From positions 310,001-374,000 of the forward strand of contig NW_027475147.1 in the NCBI RefSeq assembly GCF_051020985.1: a DNA stretch of 64,000 bases, given 5' to 3'. The stretch's first letter is position 1. The number at the start of each line of letters is the position of its first letter. The notes below the pieces were generated by a model that had not been told where the DNA came from, did no database searches, and saw nothing but the letters and a program-made list of their open reading frames with translations. Shown piece after piece: positions 1 through 14,015 of this stretch. The position numbers and the translations under genes are program-made. The DNA comes from Nomia melanderi (lineage: Eukaryota; Arthropoda; Insecta; Hymenoptera; Halictidae).

Positions 1-139
1 ACTTTGAATTATTGCGCTATATGTAATAGCGCCCGAGATATCACCAGATATATATTGGATTTTTCCCTGACCCTGAGTGTCCGGCCCCATGAGACGGCGG
101 TTTTCTCGGCCCCCGCTGGTCCGAGGTCGTTCCGCTGCA

Positions 140-1165
140 CTGATTCATGCGCCAGGGCCTCCTACAGACAATGCACATTGATTTATTGGGCTATCTGTAA
201 TAGCACCCGAGAAAGCACCATATAAATGCTGGATTTTTACATGACTTTGGGTGACGGATACTGAAAATCTGTAATTTTCTCGGCCCCTGGAGATCCGAGG
301 TCGTTCCTGCTTCACAGATTCATGCGCCAGGGCCTCCTACAGACAATGCACTTTGAATTATTGCGCTATATGTAATAGCGCCCGAGATATCACCAGATAT
401 ATATTGGATTTTTCCCTGACCCTGAGTGTCCGGCCCCATGAGACGGCGGTTTTCTCGGCCCCTGCTGGTCCGAGGTCGTTCCGCTGCCCCGATTCATGCG
501 CCAGGGCCTCCTACAGACAATGCACATTGATTTATTGGGCTATCTGTAACAGCACCCGAGAAAGCACCATATATATGCTGGATTTTTACATGACTTTGGG
601 TGACGGATACAGAAAATCTGTAATTATCTCGGCCCCTGGAGATCCGAGGTCGTTCCTGCTTCACAGATTCATGCGCCAGGGCCTCCTGCAGACAATGCAC
701 TTTGATTTATTGCGCCATCTGTAATAGCACCCGAGATATCACCAGATATATATTGGATTTTTCCCTGACCCTGAGTGTCCGGCCCCATGAGACGGTGGTT
801 TTCTCGTCCCCTGGTGGTCCGAGGTCGTTCCCGCTGCACAGATGCATGCGCCAGGGCCTTCTGCAGATAATTCACTTTGGTTTATTGCGCTATCTCTAAT
901 AGCACCCGAGATATCACCTGTTATATATTGGATTTTTCCCTGACCATGAGTGTCCGGCCCCATGTGTCGGTGGTTTTCTCGGCCCCTCGTGATCCGAGGT
1001 CGTTCCCGCTGCACAGATTCATGCGCCAGGGCCTTCTGCAGACAATTCACTTTGGTTTATTGCGCTATCTGTAATAGCACCCGAGATATCACCAGATATA
1101 TATTGGATTTTCCCCTGTCCCTGAGTGTCCGGCCCCATGAGACGGTGGTTGTCTCGGCCCCTGGT
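140..1165 (+). repeat. 7-monomer higher-order repeat, copy 1
   Basis: Matches 1364-2389 at a constant offset of 1224 bp (seven monomers less one base). Shared marks include the paired B monomers at 202 and 551 against 1426 and 1775, the ATGCATGCGCC variant, and the CATGTGTCGG variant near 960 and 2185. Edges are approximate. Confidence 0.8.
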
Positions 1166-1363
1166 GCTCCGAGGTCCTTCCCGCTGCACAGATTAATGCG
1201 ACAGGGCCTCCTACAGACAATGCACTTTGATTTATTGCGCTATCTGTAATAGCACCCGAGATATCACCAAATATATATTGGATTTTTCCCTGACCCTGAT
1301 TGTCCGGCCCCATGAGACGGTGGTTTTCTCGTCCCCTGGTGGTCCGAGGTCATTCCCGCTGCA

Positions 1364-2389
1364 CTGATTCATGCGCCAGGGCCTCCTACAGACAATGCAC
1401 ATTGATTTATTGGGCTATCTGTAATAGCACCCGAGAAAGCACCATATAAATGCTGGATTTTTACATGACTTTGGGTGACGGATACAGAAAATCTGTAATT
1501 TTCTCGGCCCCTGGAGATCCGAGGTCGTTCCTGCTTCACAGATTCATGCGCCAGGGCCTCCTACAGACAATGCACTTTGAATTATTGCGCTATATGTAAT
1601 AGCGCCCGAGATATCACCAGATATATATTGGATTTTTCCCTGACCCTGAGTGTCCGGCCCCATGAGACGGCGGTTTTCTCGGCCCCTGCTGGTCCGAGGT
1701 CGTTCCGCTGCCCAGATTCATGCGCCAGGGCCTCCTACAGACAATGCACATTGATTTATTGGGCTATCTGTAACAGCACCCGAGAAAGCACCATATATAT
1801 GCTGGATTTTTACATGACTTTGGGTGACGGATACAGAAAATCTGTAATTATCTCGGCCCCTGGAGATCCGAGGTCGTTCCTGCTTCACAGATTCATGCGC
1901 CAGGGCCTCCTGCAGACAATGCACTTTGATTTATTGCGGCATCTGTAATAGCACCCGAGATATCACCAGATATATATTGGATTTTTCCCTGACCCTGAGT
2001 GTCCGGCCCCATGAGACGGTGGTTTTCTCGTCCCCTGGTGGTCCGAGGTCGTTCCCGCTGCACAGATGCATGCGCCAGGGCCTTCTGCAGATAATTCACT
2101 TTGGTTTATTGCGCTATCTCTAATAGCACCCGAGATATCACCTGTTATATATTGGATTTTTCCCTGACCATGAGTGTCCGGCCCCATGTGTCGGTGGTTT
2201 TCTCGGCCCCTCGTGATCCGAGGTCGTTCCCGCTGCACAGATTCATGCGCCAGGGCCTTCTGCAGACAATTCACTTTGGTTTATTGCGCTATCTGTAATA
2301 GCACCCGAGATATCACCAGATATATATTGGATTTTCCCCTGTCCCTGAGTGTCCGGCCCCATGAGACGGTGGTTGTCTCGGCCCCTGGT
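1364..2389 (+). repeat. 7-monomer higher-order repeat, copy 2
   Basis: Second copy at offset 1224 bp. The match to copy 1 fades after about 2389, where CTGGTGATCC replaces CTGGTGCTCC. A shorter third occurrence of its first part is at about 3597-4220. Confidence 0.8.
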
Positions 2390-5300
2390 GATCCGAGGTC
2401 GTTCCCGCTGCACCGATTCATGCGCCAGGGCCTCTTGCAGATAATTCACTTTGGTTTATCGCGCTATCTCTAATAGCACCCGAGATATCACCAGATATAT
2501 AATGGAGTTTTCCCTGACCCTGACAGTCCGGCCCCAAGAGACGGTGGTTTTCTAGGCCCCTGGTGGTCCGAGGGCGTTCCCGCTGCACAGATTCATGCGC
2601 CCGGGCCCCCTGCAGACAATTCACTTTGAATTATTGCGCTATATGTAATAGCGCCCGAGATATCACCAGATATATATTGGATTTTTCCCTGACCCTGAGT
2701 GTCCGGCCCCATGAGACGGCGGTTTTCTCGGCCCCCGCTGGTCCGAGGTCGTTCCGCTGCCCAGATTCATGCGCCAGGGCCTCCTACAGACAATGCACTT
2801 TGATTTATTGGGCTATCTGTAACAGCACCCGAGAAAGCACCATATATATGCTGGATTTTTACATGACTTTGGGTGACGGATACAGAAAATCTGTAATTAT
2901 CTCGGCCCCTGGAGATCCGAGGTCGTTCCTGCTTCACAGATTCATGCGCCATGGCCTCCTGCAGACAATGCACTTTGATTTATTGCGCCATCTGTAATAG
3001 CACCCGAGATATCACCAGATATATATTGGATTTTTCCCTGACCCTGAGTGTCCGGAACCATGTGTCGGTGGTTTTCTCGGCCCCTCGTGATCCGAGGTCG
3101 TTCCCGCTGCACAGACTCATGCGCCAGGGCCTTCTGCAGACAATTCACTTTGGTTTATTGCGCTATCTGTAATAGCACCGGAGATATCACCAGATATATA
3201 TTGGATTTTCCCCTGTCCCTGAGTGTCCGGCCCCATGAGACGGTGGTTGTCTCGGCCCCTGGTGATCCGAGGTCGTTCCCGCTGCACCGATTCATGCGCC
3301 AGGGCCTCTTGCAGATAATTCACTTTGGTTTATTGCGCTATCTCTAATAGCACACGAGATATCGCCAGATATATATTGGATTTTTCCCTGACCCTGAGTG
3401 TCCGGCCCCATGAGACGGTGGTTTTCTCGTCCCCTGGTGGTCCGAGGTCGTTCCCGTTGCACAGATGCATGCGCCAGGGCCTCCTGCAGATAATTCACTT
3501 TGGTTTATTGCGCTATCTGTAATAGCACCCGAGATATCACCAAATATATATTGGATTTTTTCCTGACCCTGATTGTCCGGCCCCATGAGACGGTGGTTTT
3601 CTCGTCCCCTGGTGGTCCGAGGTCATTCCCGCTGCACTGATTCATGCGCCAGGGCCTCCTACAGACAATGCACATTGATTTATTGGGCTATCTGTAATAG
3701 CACCCGAGAAAGCACCATATAAATGCTGGATTTTTACATGACTTTGGGTGACGGATACAGAAAATCTGTAATTTTCTCGGCCCCTGGAGATCCGAGGTCG
3801 TTCCTGCTTCACAGATTCATGCGCCAGGGCCTCCTACAGACAATGCACTTTGAATTATTGCGCTATATGTAATAGCGCCCGAGATATCACCAGATATATA
3901 TTGGATTTTTCCCTGACCCTGAGTGTCCGGCCCCATGAGACGGCGGTTTTCTCGGCCCCCGCTGGTCCGAGGTCGTTCCGCTGCCCAGATTCATGCGCCA
4001 GTGCCTCCTACAGACAATGCACTTTGATTTATTGGGCTATCTGTAACAGCACCCGAGAAAGCACCATATATATGCTGGATTTTTACATGAATTTGGGTGA
4101 CGGATACAGAAAATCTCTAATTATCTCGGCCCCTGGAGATCCGAGGTCGTTCCTGCTTCACAGATTCATGCGCCAGGGCCTCCTGCAGACAATGCACTTT
4201 GATTTATTGCGCCATCTGTAATAGCACCCGAGATATCACCAGATATATATTGGATTTTTCCCTGACCCTGAGTGTCCGGCCCCATGAGACTGTAGTTTTC
4301 TCGGCCCCTGGTGGTCCGAGGTCCTTCCCGCTGCACAGATTCATGCGCCAGGGCCTCCTACAGACATTGCACTTTGAATTATTGCGCTATATGTAATAGC
4401 ACCCGAGATATCACCAGATATATATTGGATTTTTCCCTGACCCTGAGTGTCAGGCCCCATGAAACGGTGGTTGTCTCGGCCCCTGGTGATCCGAGGTCGT
4501 CCCCGCTGCACAGATGCATGCGCCAGGGCCTCCTGCAGATAATTCACTTTGGTTTATTGCGCTATCTCTAATAGCAGCCGAGATATCACCAGATATATAT
4601 TGGATTTTTCCCTGACCCTGAGTGTCCGGCCCCATGAGACGGTGGTTTTCTCGGCCCCTGGTTGTCCGAGGTCGTTCCCGCTGCACAGATTCATGCGCCA
4701 GTGCCTCTTGCAGATAATTCACTTTGGTTTATTGCGCTATCTCTAATAGCATCCGAGATATCACCAGATATATATTGGATTTTTCCCCGACCCTGAGTGT
4801 CCGGCCCCATGAGACGGTGGTTTTCTCGGCCCCGGGTGGTCCGACGTCGCTCCTGCTTCACAGATTCATGCGCCAGGGCCTCCGGCAGACAATGCACTTT
4901 GATTTATTGCGGCATCTGTAATAGCACCCGAGATATCACCAGATATATATTAGATTTTTCCCTGACCCTGAGTGTCCGGCCCCATGAGACGGTGGTTGTC
5001 TCGGCCCCTGGTGGTCCGAGGTCGTTCCCGCTGCACAGATTCATGCGCCAGGGCCTCCTGCAGATAATTCACTTTGGTTTATTGCGCTATCTCTAATAGC
5101 ACCCGAGATATCACCAGATATATGTTAGATTTTTCCCTGACCCTGAGTGTCCGGCCCCATGAGACGGTGGTTGTCTCGGCCCCTGGTGGTCCGAGGTTGT
5201 TCCCGCTGCACAGATGCATGCGCCAGGGCCTCCTGCAGATAATTCACTTTGGTTTATTGCGCTATCTCTAATAGCACCCGAGATATCACCAGATATATAT

Positions 5301-5971
5301 TGGATTTTTCCCTGACCCTGAGTGTCCGGCCCCATGTGTCGGTGGTTTTCTCGGCCCCTGGTGATCCGAGGTCGTTCCCGCTGTCCCGATTCATGCGCCA
5401 GGGACTCCTACAGACAATGCACTTTGAATTATTGCGCTATATGTAATAGCACCCGGGATATCACCAGATATACATTGGATTTTTCCCTGACCCTGAGTGT
5501 CCGGCCCCATGAGACGGTGGTTTTCTCGGCCCCTGGTGGTTCGAGGTCGTTCCGCTGCACAGATTCGTGTGCCAGGGCCTCCTACAGACAATGCACTTTG
5601 ATTTATTGGGCTATCTGTAATAGCACCCGAGAAAGCACCATATATATGCTGGATTTTTACATGACTTTGCGTGACGGATACAGAAAATCTGTAATTTTCT
5701 CGGCCCCTGGTTGTCCGAGGTCGTTCCCGCTGCACAGATTCATGCGACAGGGCCTCCCGCAGAAAATGCACTTTGATTTATTGGGCTATATCTAATAGCA
5801 TCCGAGATATCACCAGATATATATTGGATTTTTCCCCGACCCTGAGTGTCCGGCCCCATGAGACGGTGGTTTTCTCGGCCCCTGGTGGTCCGACGTCGTT
5901 CCTACTGCACAGATTCATGCGACAGGGCCTCCCGCAGACAATGCACTTTGATTCATTGCCCTATCTCTAAT

Positions 5972-6321
5972 AGCACCCGAGATATCACCAGATATATATT
6001 GGATTTTTCCCTGCCCCTGACAGTCCGGCCCCCTGAGGCGGTGGCTTTCTCGGCCACTGGTGGTCCGAGGTCGTTCCCGCTGCTCAGATTCATGGGCCAG
6101 GGCCTCCTGCAGATAATTCACTTTGATTTATTGCGCTATCTCTAATAGCACCCGAGATATGTCCAGATATATATTGATTTTTTCACTGACCCTGGGTGTC
6201 CGGCCCCATGTGTCGGTGGTTTGTTCGGCCCTTGGTGGTCCGAGGTCCTTCCCGCTGCACAGACCCATGCGCGGGGGCTCCCTGCAGATAATTCACTATG
6301 GATTATTGCGCTATCTGTAAT
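5972..6321 (+). repeat. G-H monomer dimer, copy 1
   Basis: Unit G (5972-6146) reads CCCTGCCCCTGACAGTCCGG then CCCCCTGAGGCGGTGGC and CATGGGCCAGGGCC. Unit H (6147-6321) reads GATATGTCCAGATATATATT, TTTTTTCACTGACCCTGGG, GGTTTGTTCGGCCCTTGG and CATGCGCGGGGGCTCCC. The pair travels together at five places in the window. Confidence 0.88.
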
Positions 6322-7545
6322 AGCACCCGAGATATCACCAGATATATATTAGATTTTTCCCTGACCCTGAGTGTCCGGCCCCATGAGACGGTGGTTGTCT
6401 CGGCCCCTGGTGGTCCGAGGTCGTTCCCGCTGCACAGATTCATGCGCCAGGGCCTCCTGCAGATAATTCACTTTGGTTTCTTGCGCTATCCCTAATAGCA
6501 CCCGAGATATCACCAGATATATATTGGATTTTTCCCCGACCCTGAGTGTCCGGCCCCATGAGACGGCGGTTTTCTCGGCCCCTGGCGTTCCGACGTCGTT
6601 CCTGCTGCACAGATTCATGCGACAGCGCCTCCCGCAGAAAATGCACTTTGATTTATTGCGCTATATCTAATAGCACCCGAGATATCACCAGATATATATT
6701 GGATTTTTCCCCGACCCTGAGTGACCGGCCCCATGAGACGGTGGTTTTCTCGTCCCCTGGTGGTCCGAGGTCGTTCCTGCTGCACAGATTCATGCGACAG
6801 GGCCTCCCGCAGAAAATGCACTTTGATTTATTGCGCTATATCTAATAGCACCCGAGATATCACCAGATATATATTGGTTTTTTCCCTGACCCTGAGGGTC
6901 CGGCCCCATGTGTCGGTGGTTTTCTTCGCCCTGGTGGTCCCAGGTCGTTCCCGCTGCACAGATTCATGCGCCAGGGCTACCTGCAGACACTGCACTTTGG
7001 TTTATTGCGCTATCTCTAATAGCACCCGAGATATCACCAGATATATATTGGATTTTCCCCTGACCCTGAGTGTCCGGCCCCATGAGACGGTGGTTTTCTC
7101 GGCCCCTGGTTGTCCGAGGTCGTTCCCGCTGCACGGATTCATGCGCCAGGGCCTCTTGCAGACAATGCACTTTGATTTATTGCGCTATCTGTAATAGCAC
7201 CCGAGATATCACCAGATATATATTGGATTTTTCCCTGACCCTGAGTGGCCGGCCCCATGAGACGGTGGTTTTCTCGTCCCCTGTTGGTCCGAGGTCGTTC
7301 CCGCTGCACAGATGCAAGCGCCAGGGCCTCCTGCAGATAATTCACTTTGGTTTATTGCGCTATCTCTAATAGCATCCGAGATATCACCAGATATATATTG
7401 GATTTTTCCCCGTCCCTGAGTGTCCGGCCCCATGAGACGGTGTTTTTCTCGGCCCCTGGTGGTCCGGCGTCGTTCCTGCTGCACAGATTCATGCGACAGG
7501 GCCTCCCGCAGACAATGCACTTTGATTCATTGCCCTATCTCTAAT

Positions 7546-7720
7546 AGCACCCGAGATATCACCAGATATATATTGGATTTTTCCCTGCCCCTGACAGTCC
7601 GGCCCCCTGAGGCGGTGGCTTTCTCGGCCACTGGTGGTCCGAGGTCGTTCCCGCTGCACAGATGCATGCGCCAGGGCCTCCTGCAGATAATTCACTTTGG
7701 TTTATTGCGCTATCTCTAAT
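7546..7720 (+). repeat. G-type monomer with ordinary 3' end
   Basis: Starts as G (CCTGCCCCTGACAGTCC, CCCCCTGAGGCGG) but reads GCTGCACAGATGCATGCGCC instead of the G text GCTGCTCAGATTCATGGGCC. It is not followed by an H unit. A similar unit is at 25038-25212. Confidence 0.78.
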
Positions 7721-7894
7721 AGCACCCGAGATATCACCAGATATATATTGGATTTTTCCCCGACCCTGAGTGTCCGGCCCCATGAGACGGTGTTTTTCTC
7801 GGCCCCAGGTGGTTCGAGGTCGTTCCGCTGCACAGATTCATGCGCCAGGGCCTCCTACAGACAATGCACTTTGATTTATTGGGCTATCTCTAAT

Positions 7895-8244
7895 AGCACC
7901 CGAGATATCACCTGATATATATTGGATTTTTCCCTGCCCCTGACAGTCCGGCCCCCTGAGGCGGTGGCTTTCTCGGCCACTGGTGGTCCGAGGTCGTTCC
8001 CGCTGCTCAGATTCATGGGCCAGGGCCTCCTGCAGATAATTCACTTTGATTTATTGCGCTATCTCTAATAGCACCCGAGATATGTCCAGATATATATTGA
8101 TTTTTTCACTGACCCTGGGTGTCCGGCCCCATGTGTCGGTGGTTTGTTCGGCCCTTGGTGGTCCGAGGTCCTTCCCGCTGCACAGACCCATGCGCGGGGG
8201 CTCCCTGCAGATAATTCACTATGGATTATTGCGCTATCTGTAAT
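7895..8244 (+). repeat. G-H monomer dimer, copy 2
   Basis: G at 7895-8069 and H at 8070-8244, with the same diagnostic text as 5972-6321. The G unit starts GATATCACCTGATATATATT, a mark shared with 25562. Confidence 0.88.
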
Positions 8245-10868
8245 AGCACCCGAGATATCACCAGATATATATTAGATTTTTCCCTGACCCTGAGTGTCCG
8301 GCCCCATGAGACGGTGGTTGTCTCGGCCCCTGGTGGTCCGAGGTCGTTCCCGCTGCACAGATTCATGCGCCAGGGCCTCCTGCAGATAATTCACTTTGGT
8401 TTATTGCGCTATCCCTAATAGCACCCGAATTATCACCAGATATATATTGGATTTTTCCCCGACCCTGAGTGTCCGGCCCCATGAGACGGCGGTTTTCTCG
8501 GTCCCTGGTGTTCCGACGTCGTTCCTGCTGCACAGATGCATGCGCCAGGGCCTCCTGCAGTTAATTCACTTTGTTTTATTGCGCTATCTCTAATAGCACC
8601 CGAGATATCACCAGATATATATTGGATTTTTCCCTGACCCTGAGTGTCCGGCCCCATGTGTCGGTGGTTTTCTCGGCCCCTGGTGATCCGAGGTCGTTCC
8701 CGCTGCACAGATTCATGCGCCAGGGCCTCCTGCAGATAATTCACTTTGGTTTATTGCGCTATCTCTAATAGCACCCGAGATATCACCAGATATATATTGG
8801 ATTTTTCCCTGACCCTGAGTGTCCGGCCCCATGTGTCGGTGGTTTTCTCGGCCCCTGGTGATCCGAGGTCGTTCCCGCTGTCCCGATTCATGCGCCAGGG
8901 ACTCCTACAGACAATGCACTTTGAATTATTGCGCTATATGTAACAGCACCCGAGATATCACCAGATATATATTGGATTTTTCCCTGACCCTGAGTGTCCG
9001 GCCCCATGAGACGGTGGTTTTCTCGGCCCCAGGTGGTTCGAGGTCGTTCCGCTGCACAGATTCGTGCGCCAGGGCCTCCTACAGACAATGCACTTTGATT
9101 TATTGGGCTATCTGTAATAGCACTCGAGAAAGCACCATATATATGCTGGATTTTTACATGACTTTGCGTGACGGATACAGAAAATCTGTAATTTTCTCGG
9201 CCCCTGGAGATCCGAGGTCGTTCCTGCTTCACAGATTCATGCGCCAGGGCCTCCTGCAGACAATGCACTTTGATTTATTGCGCCATCTGTAATAGCACCC
9301 GAGATATCACCAGATATATATTAGATTTTTCCCTGACCCTGAGTGTCCGGCCCCATGAGACGGTGGTTGTCTCGGCCCCTGGTGGTCCGAGGTCGTTCCC
9401 GCTGAACAGATTCATGCGCCAGGGCCTCCTGCAGATAATTCACTTTGGTTTATTGCGCTATCTCTAATAGCATCCGAGATATCACCAGATATATATTGGA
9501 TTTTTCCCCGTCCCTGAGTGTCCGGCCCCATGAGACGGTGTTTTTCTCGGCCCCTGGTGGTCCGACGTCGTTCCTGCTGCACAGATTCATGCGACAGGGC
9601 CTCCCGCAGAAAATGCACTTTGATTCATTGCCCTATCTCTAATAGCACCCGAGATATCACCAGATATATATTGGATTTTCCCCTGACACTGAGTGGCCGG
9701 CCCCATGAGACGGTGGTTTTCTCGGCCCCTGGTGGACTGAGGTCGTTCCCGCTGCCCAGATTCATGCGCCAGGGCCTCCTGCAGATAATTCACTTTGATT
9801 TATTGCGCTATCTGTAATAGCACCCGAGATATCACCAGGTATATATTGGATTTTTCACTGACCCTAAGTGTCCGGCCCCATGAGACGGTAGTTTTTTCGG
9901 CCCCTGGTGGTCCGAGGTCGTTCCCGCTGCACAGATTCATGCGCCAGGGCCTCCTACAGACAATGCACTTTGATTTATTGCGCTATCTGTAATAGCACCC
10001 GAGATATCACCACATATATATTGGATTTTTCAATGTCCCAGAGTGTCCGGCCCCATGAGACGGTGGTTTTCTCGGCCCCTGGTGGTCCGAGGTCGTTCCC
10101 GCTGCACACATTCATGCGCCAGGGCCTCCTGCAGATAATTCCCTTTGGCTTATTGCGCTATCTCCAATAGCACCCGAGATATCACCAGATATATATTGGA
10201 TTTTCCCCTGACACTGAGTGGCCGGCCCCATGAGACGGTGGTCTTCTCGGCCCCTGGTGGTCCGAGGTCGTTCCCGCTGCCCAGATTCATGCGCCACGGC
10301 CTCCTACTGACAATGCACTTTGATTTATTGCGCTATCTGTAATAGCACCCGAGATATCACCAGATATATATTGGATATTTCCCTCACCTTGAGTGTCCAG
10401 CCCCATGAGACGTTGGTTTTCTCGGCGCCTGGTGGACCGAGGTCGTTCCCGCTGCACAGATTCATGCGCCAGGGCCTCCTGCGGATAATTCAATTTGGTT
10501 TATTGCGCTATCTCTAATAGCGCCCGAGATATCACCAGATATGTATTGGATTTTTCCCTGACCCTGAGTGTCCGGCCCCATGAGACTGCGGTTTTCTCGG
10601 CCCCTGGTGGTCCGAGGTCGTTCCCGCTACACAGATTCATGCGCCAGGGCCTCCTGCAGATAATTCCCTTTGGCTTATTGCGCTATCTCTAATAGCACCC
10701 GAGATATCACCAGATATATATTGGATTTTTCCCCGACCCTGAGTGTCCGGCCCCATGGGACGGTGGTTTTCTCGGCCGCTGGTGGTCCGAGGTCGTTCCC
10801 GCTGGCCAGATTCATGCGCCAGGGCCACCTACAGACAATGCACTTTGATTTATTGCGCTATCTGTAAT

Positions 10869-11218
10869 AGCACCCGAGATATCACCAGATATATATTGGA
10901 TTTTTCCTTGACCCTGACAGTCCGGCCCCATGTGGCGATGGTTTTCTCGGTCCCTCGTGGTCCGAGGTCGATCCGGCTGAACAGATTCATGCGCCAAGGC
11001 TTCCTGCAGGCAATTCACTTTGGTTTATTGCGCGATCTGTAATAGCACCCGAGATATCAAAAGATATATGCTGGATTTTTACATGATCTTGGGTGACGGA
11101 TTCCGAATATCTGTAATTTTCTCGGCCCCTGGTGGTCCGGGGTAGTTCCTGCTGCACAGATTCAGTCGCCAGTGCCTCCTACAGACAATGCACTTTGATT
11201 TATTGCGCTATCTGTAAT
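10869..11218 (+). repeat. C-B' monomer dimer, copy 1
   Basis: Unit C (10869-11043) reads TTTTTCCTTGACCCTGACAG, CATGTGGCGATGG, CTCGGTCCCTCGTGGTCCG, GTCGATCCGGCTGAACAG, GCGCCAAGGCTTCCTGCAGG and TTGCGCGATCTG. Unit B' follows at 11044-11218. This pair recurs as a composite. Confidence 0.86.
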
Positions 11219-11567
11219 AGCACCCGAGATATCACCATACATATATTGGATTTTCCCCTGACAATGAGTGTCCGGCCACATGAGACGGTAGTTTTCTCGC
11301 CCCTGGTGGTCCGAGGTCGATACCGCTGCACAGATTCATGCGACAGGGTCTCCTACAGACAATGCACTTTGATTTATTGGGCTATCTGTAATAGTACCCG
11401 AGATATCACCAGATATATATTGGATTTTTCCCTGACCCTGAGTGTCCGGCCCCATGAGACGGTAGTTTTCTCGGCCACTGCTGGTCCGAGGTCGTTCCCG
11501 CAGCACAGATTCATGCGCCAGGGCCTCCTGCAGACAATGCACTTTGATTTATTTCGCTATCTCTAAT

Positions 11568-11917
11568 AGCACCCGAGATATCACCGGATATATATTGGAT
11601 TTTTCCTTGACCCTGACAGTCCGGCCCCATGTGTCGATGGTTTTCTCGGTCCCTCGTGGTCCGAGGTCGATCCGGCTGAACAGATTCATGCGCCAAGGCT
11701 TCATGCAGGCAATTCACTTTGGTTTACTGCGCGATCTGTAATAGCACCCGAGATATCAAAAGATATATGCTGGATTTTTACATGACCTTGGGTGACGTAT
11801 TCCGAATATCTGTAATTTTCTCCACCCCTGGTGGTCCAAGGTAGTTCCTGCTGCACAGATTCATTCGCCAGTGCCTCCTACAGACAATGCACTTTGATTT
11901 ATTGCGCTATCTCTAAT
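11568..11917 (+). repeat. C-B' monomer dimer, copy 2
   Basis: C at 11568-11742 (CATGTGTCGATGG form) and B' at 11743-11917. B' here has GTGACGTATTCCG and CTCCACCCCTGG, marks shared with units near 60601 and 62352. Confidence 0.85.
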
Positions 11918-13841
11918 AGCACCCGCGATATCACCAGATGTATATTGGATTTTCCCCTGACCCTGAGTGTCCGGCCCCATGAGACGGTAGTTTTCTCGGC
12001 CCCTGCTGGTCCGAGGTCGTTCCCGCAGCACAGATTCATGCGCCAGGGCCTCCTGCAGACAATGCACTTTGATTTATTTCGCTATCTCTAATAGCACCCG
12101 AGATATCACCAGATATATATTGGATTTTTCCTTGACCCTGACAGTCCGGCTCCATGTGTCGAAGGTTTTCTCGGTCCCTCGTGGTCCAGGTAGATACCGC
12201 TGCACAGATTCATGCGCCAGGGCCCCATGCAGATAATTCACTTTGATTTATTGCGCTATCTCTAATAGCACCCGAGATATCACCAGATATATATCGGATT
12301 TTTCCCTGACCCTGACAGTCCGGCCCCATGAGACGGTGATTTTCTCGGCCCCTGGTGGTCCGAGGTCGTTCCCGCTGCACAGATTCATGCGCCAGGGCCC
12401 CCTGCAGATAATTCACTTTGATTTTTTGCGCTATCTCTAATAGCACCCGAGATATCACCAGATATATATTGGATTTTTCCTTGACCCTGAGAGTCCGGCC
12501 CCATGTGTCGACGGTTTTCTCGGTCCCTCGTGGTCCCAGGTAGATCCCGCTGCACAGATTCATGCGCAAGGGCCCCATGCAGATAATTCAGTTTGATTTA
12601 TTGCGCTATTACTAATAGCACCCGAGATATCACCAGATATATATTGGATTTTCCCCTGACACTGAGTGGCCGGCCCCATGAGACGGTGGTTTTCTCGGCC
12701 CCTGATGGACTGAGGTTGTTCCCGCTGCCCAGATTCATGCGCCAGGGCCTCCTGCAGATAATTCACTTTGATTTATTGCGCTATCTGTAATAGCACCCGA
12801 GATATCACCAGGTATATATTGGATTTTTCACTGACCCTAAGTGTCCGGCCCCATGAGACGGTTGTTTTTTCGGCCCCTGGTGGTCCGAGGTCGTTCCCGC
12901 TGCACAGATTCATGCGCCAGGGCCTCCTACAGACAATGCACTTTGAATTATTGCGCTATCTGTAATAGCACCCGAGATATCACCACATATATATTGGATT
13001 TTTCCCTGACCCAGAGTGTCCGGCCCCATCAGACGGTGGTTTTCTCGGCCTCTGGTGGTCCGAGGTCGTTCCCGCTGCACAGATTCATGCGCCAGGGCCT
13101 CCTGCAGATAATTCAATTTGGTTTATTGCGCTATCTCTAATAGCGCCCGAGATATCACCAGATATGTATTGGATTTTTCCCTGACCCTGAGTGTCCGGCC
13201 CAATGAGACTGCGGTTTTCTCGGCCCCTGGTGGTCCGAGGTCGTTCCCGCTACACAGATTCATGCGCCAGGGCCTCCTGCAGATAATTCCCTTTGGCTTA
13301 TTGCGCTATCTCTAATAGCACCCGAGATATCACCAGATATATATTGGATTTTTCCCCGACCCTGAGTGTCCGGCCCCATGGGACGGTGGTTTTCTCGGCC
13401 GCTGGTGGTCCGAGGTCGTTCCCGCTGGCCAGATTCATGCGCCAGGGCCACCTACAGACAATGCACTTTGATTTATTGCGCTATCTGTAATAGCACCCGA
13501 GATATCACCAGATATATATTGGATTTTTCCCTGACCCTGAGTGTCCGGCCCCATGAGACGGTGGTTTTCTCGGCCTCTGGTGATCCGAGGTCGTTCCCGC
13601 TGAACAGATTCATTCGCAAGGGTCTCCTTCGGACAATGCACTTTGATTTATTGCGCTATCGGTAATAGCACCCGAGATATCACCAGATATATATTGGATT
13701 TTTCCCTGACCCTGAGTATCCGGCCCCATGAGACTGTGGTTTCCTCGGCCCCTGGTGGTCCGAGGTCGTTCCCGCTACACAGATTCATGCGCCAGGCCCT
13801 CCTGCAGATAATTCACTTTGGTTTATTGCTCTATCTCTAAT

Positions 13842-14015
13842 AGCACCCGAGATATCACCAGATATATATTGGATTTTCCCTGACCCTGAGTGTCCGGCCC
13901 CATGAGACTGTGGTTTTCTCGTTCCCTGGTGGTCCGACTATGTTCCCGCTGCACAGATTCATGCGCCAGGGCCTCCTGCAGACAATGCACTTTCATTTAT
14001 TGCGCTATCTGTAAT
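13842..14015 (+). repeat. 174-bp length-variant monomer
   Basis: Lacks one base in GGATTTTCCCTGACC. It also carries GTGGTCCGACTATGTTCCCG, a rare mark. The same variant recurs near 16816, 28534, 30808 and 33082, tracing the higher-order unit it belongs to. Confidence 0.82.

Larger units (their letters stand above)
1..4747 (+). repeat. Satellite sub-block rich in type B monomers
   Basis: Standard monomers alternate with the divergent type B at 202, 551, 1426, 1775, 2824, 3699 and 4048. Many standard units here lack one C (GTCGTTCCGCTG), giving 174-bp monomers such as 377-550 and 1601-1774. The block contains a 7-monomer repeat of 1224 bp and looks distinct from the super-repeat that starts at 4748. 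Confidence 0.85.

Noticed and set aside
726..900. CENP-B box in the standard monomer
   Set aside because: The reverse strand has CGGGA within AGCGGGAACG, but the required TTCG and A at the fixed spacing upstream are missing. No match was found on the plus strand of the standard unit.
5322..5795. 157-codon open frame, with relatives at 8819, 20539 and 22463
   Set aside because: It is produced by 174-bp monomers (GTCGTTCCGCTG) shifting frame between units. It runs through A-type and B-type satellite text.
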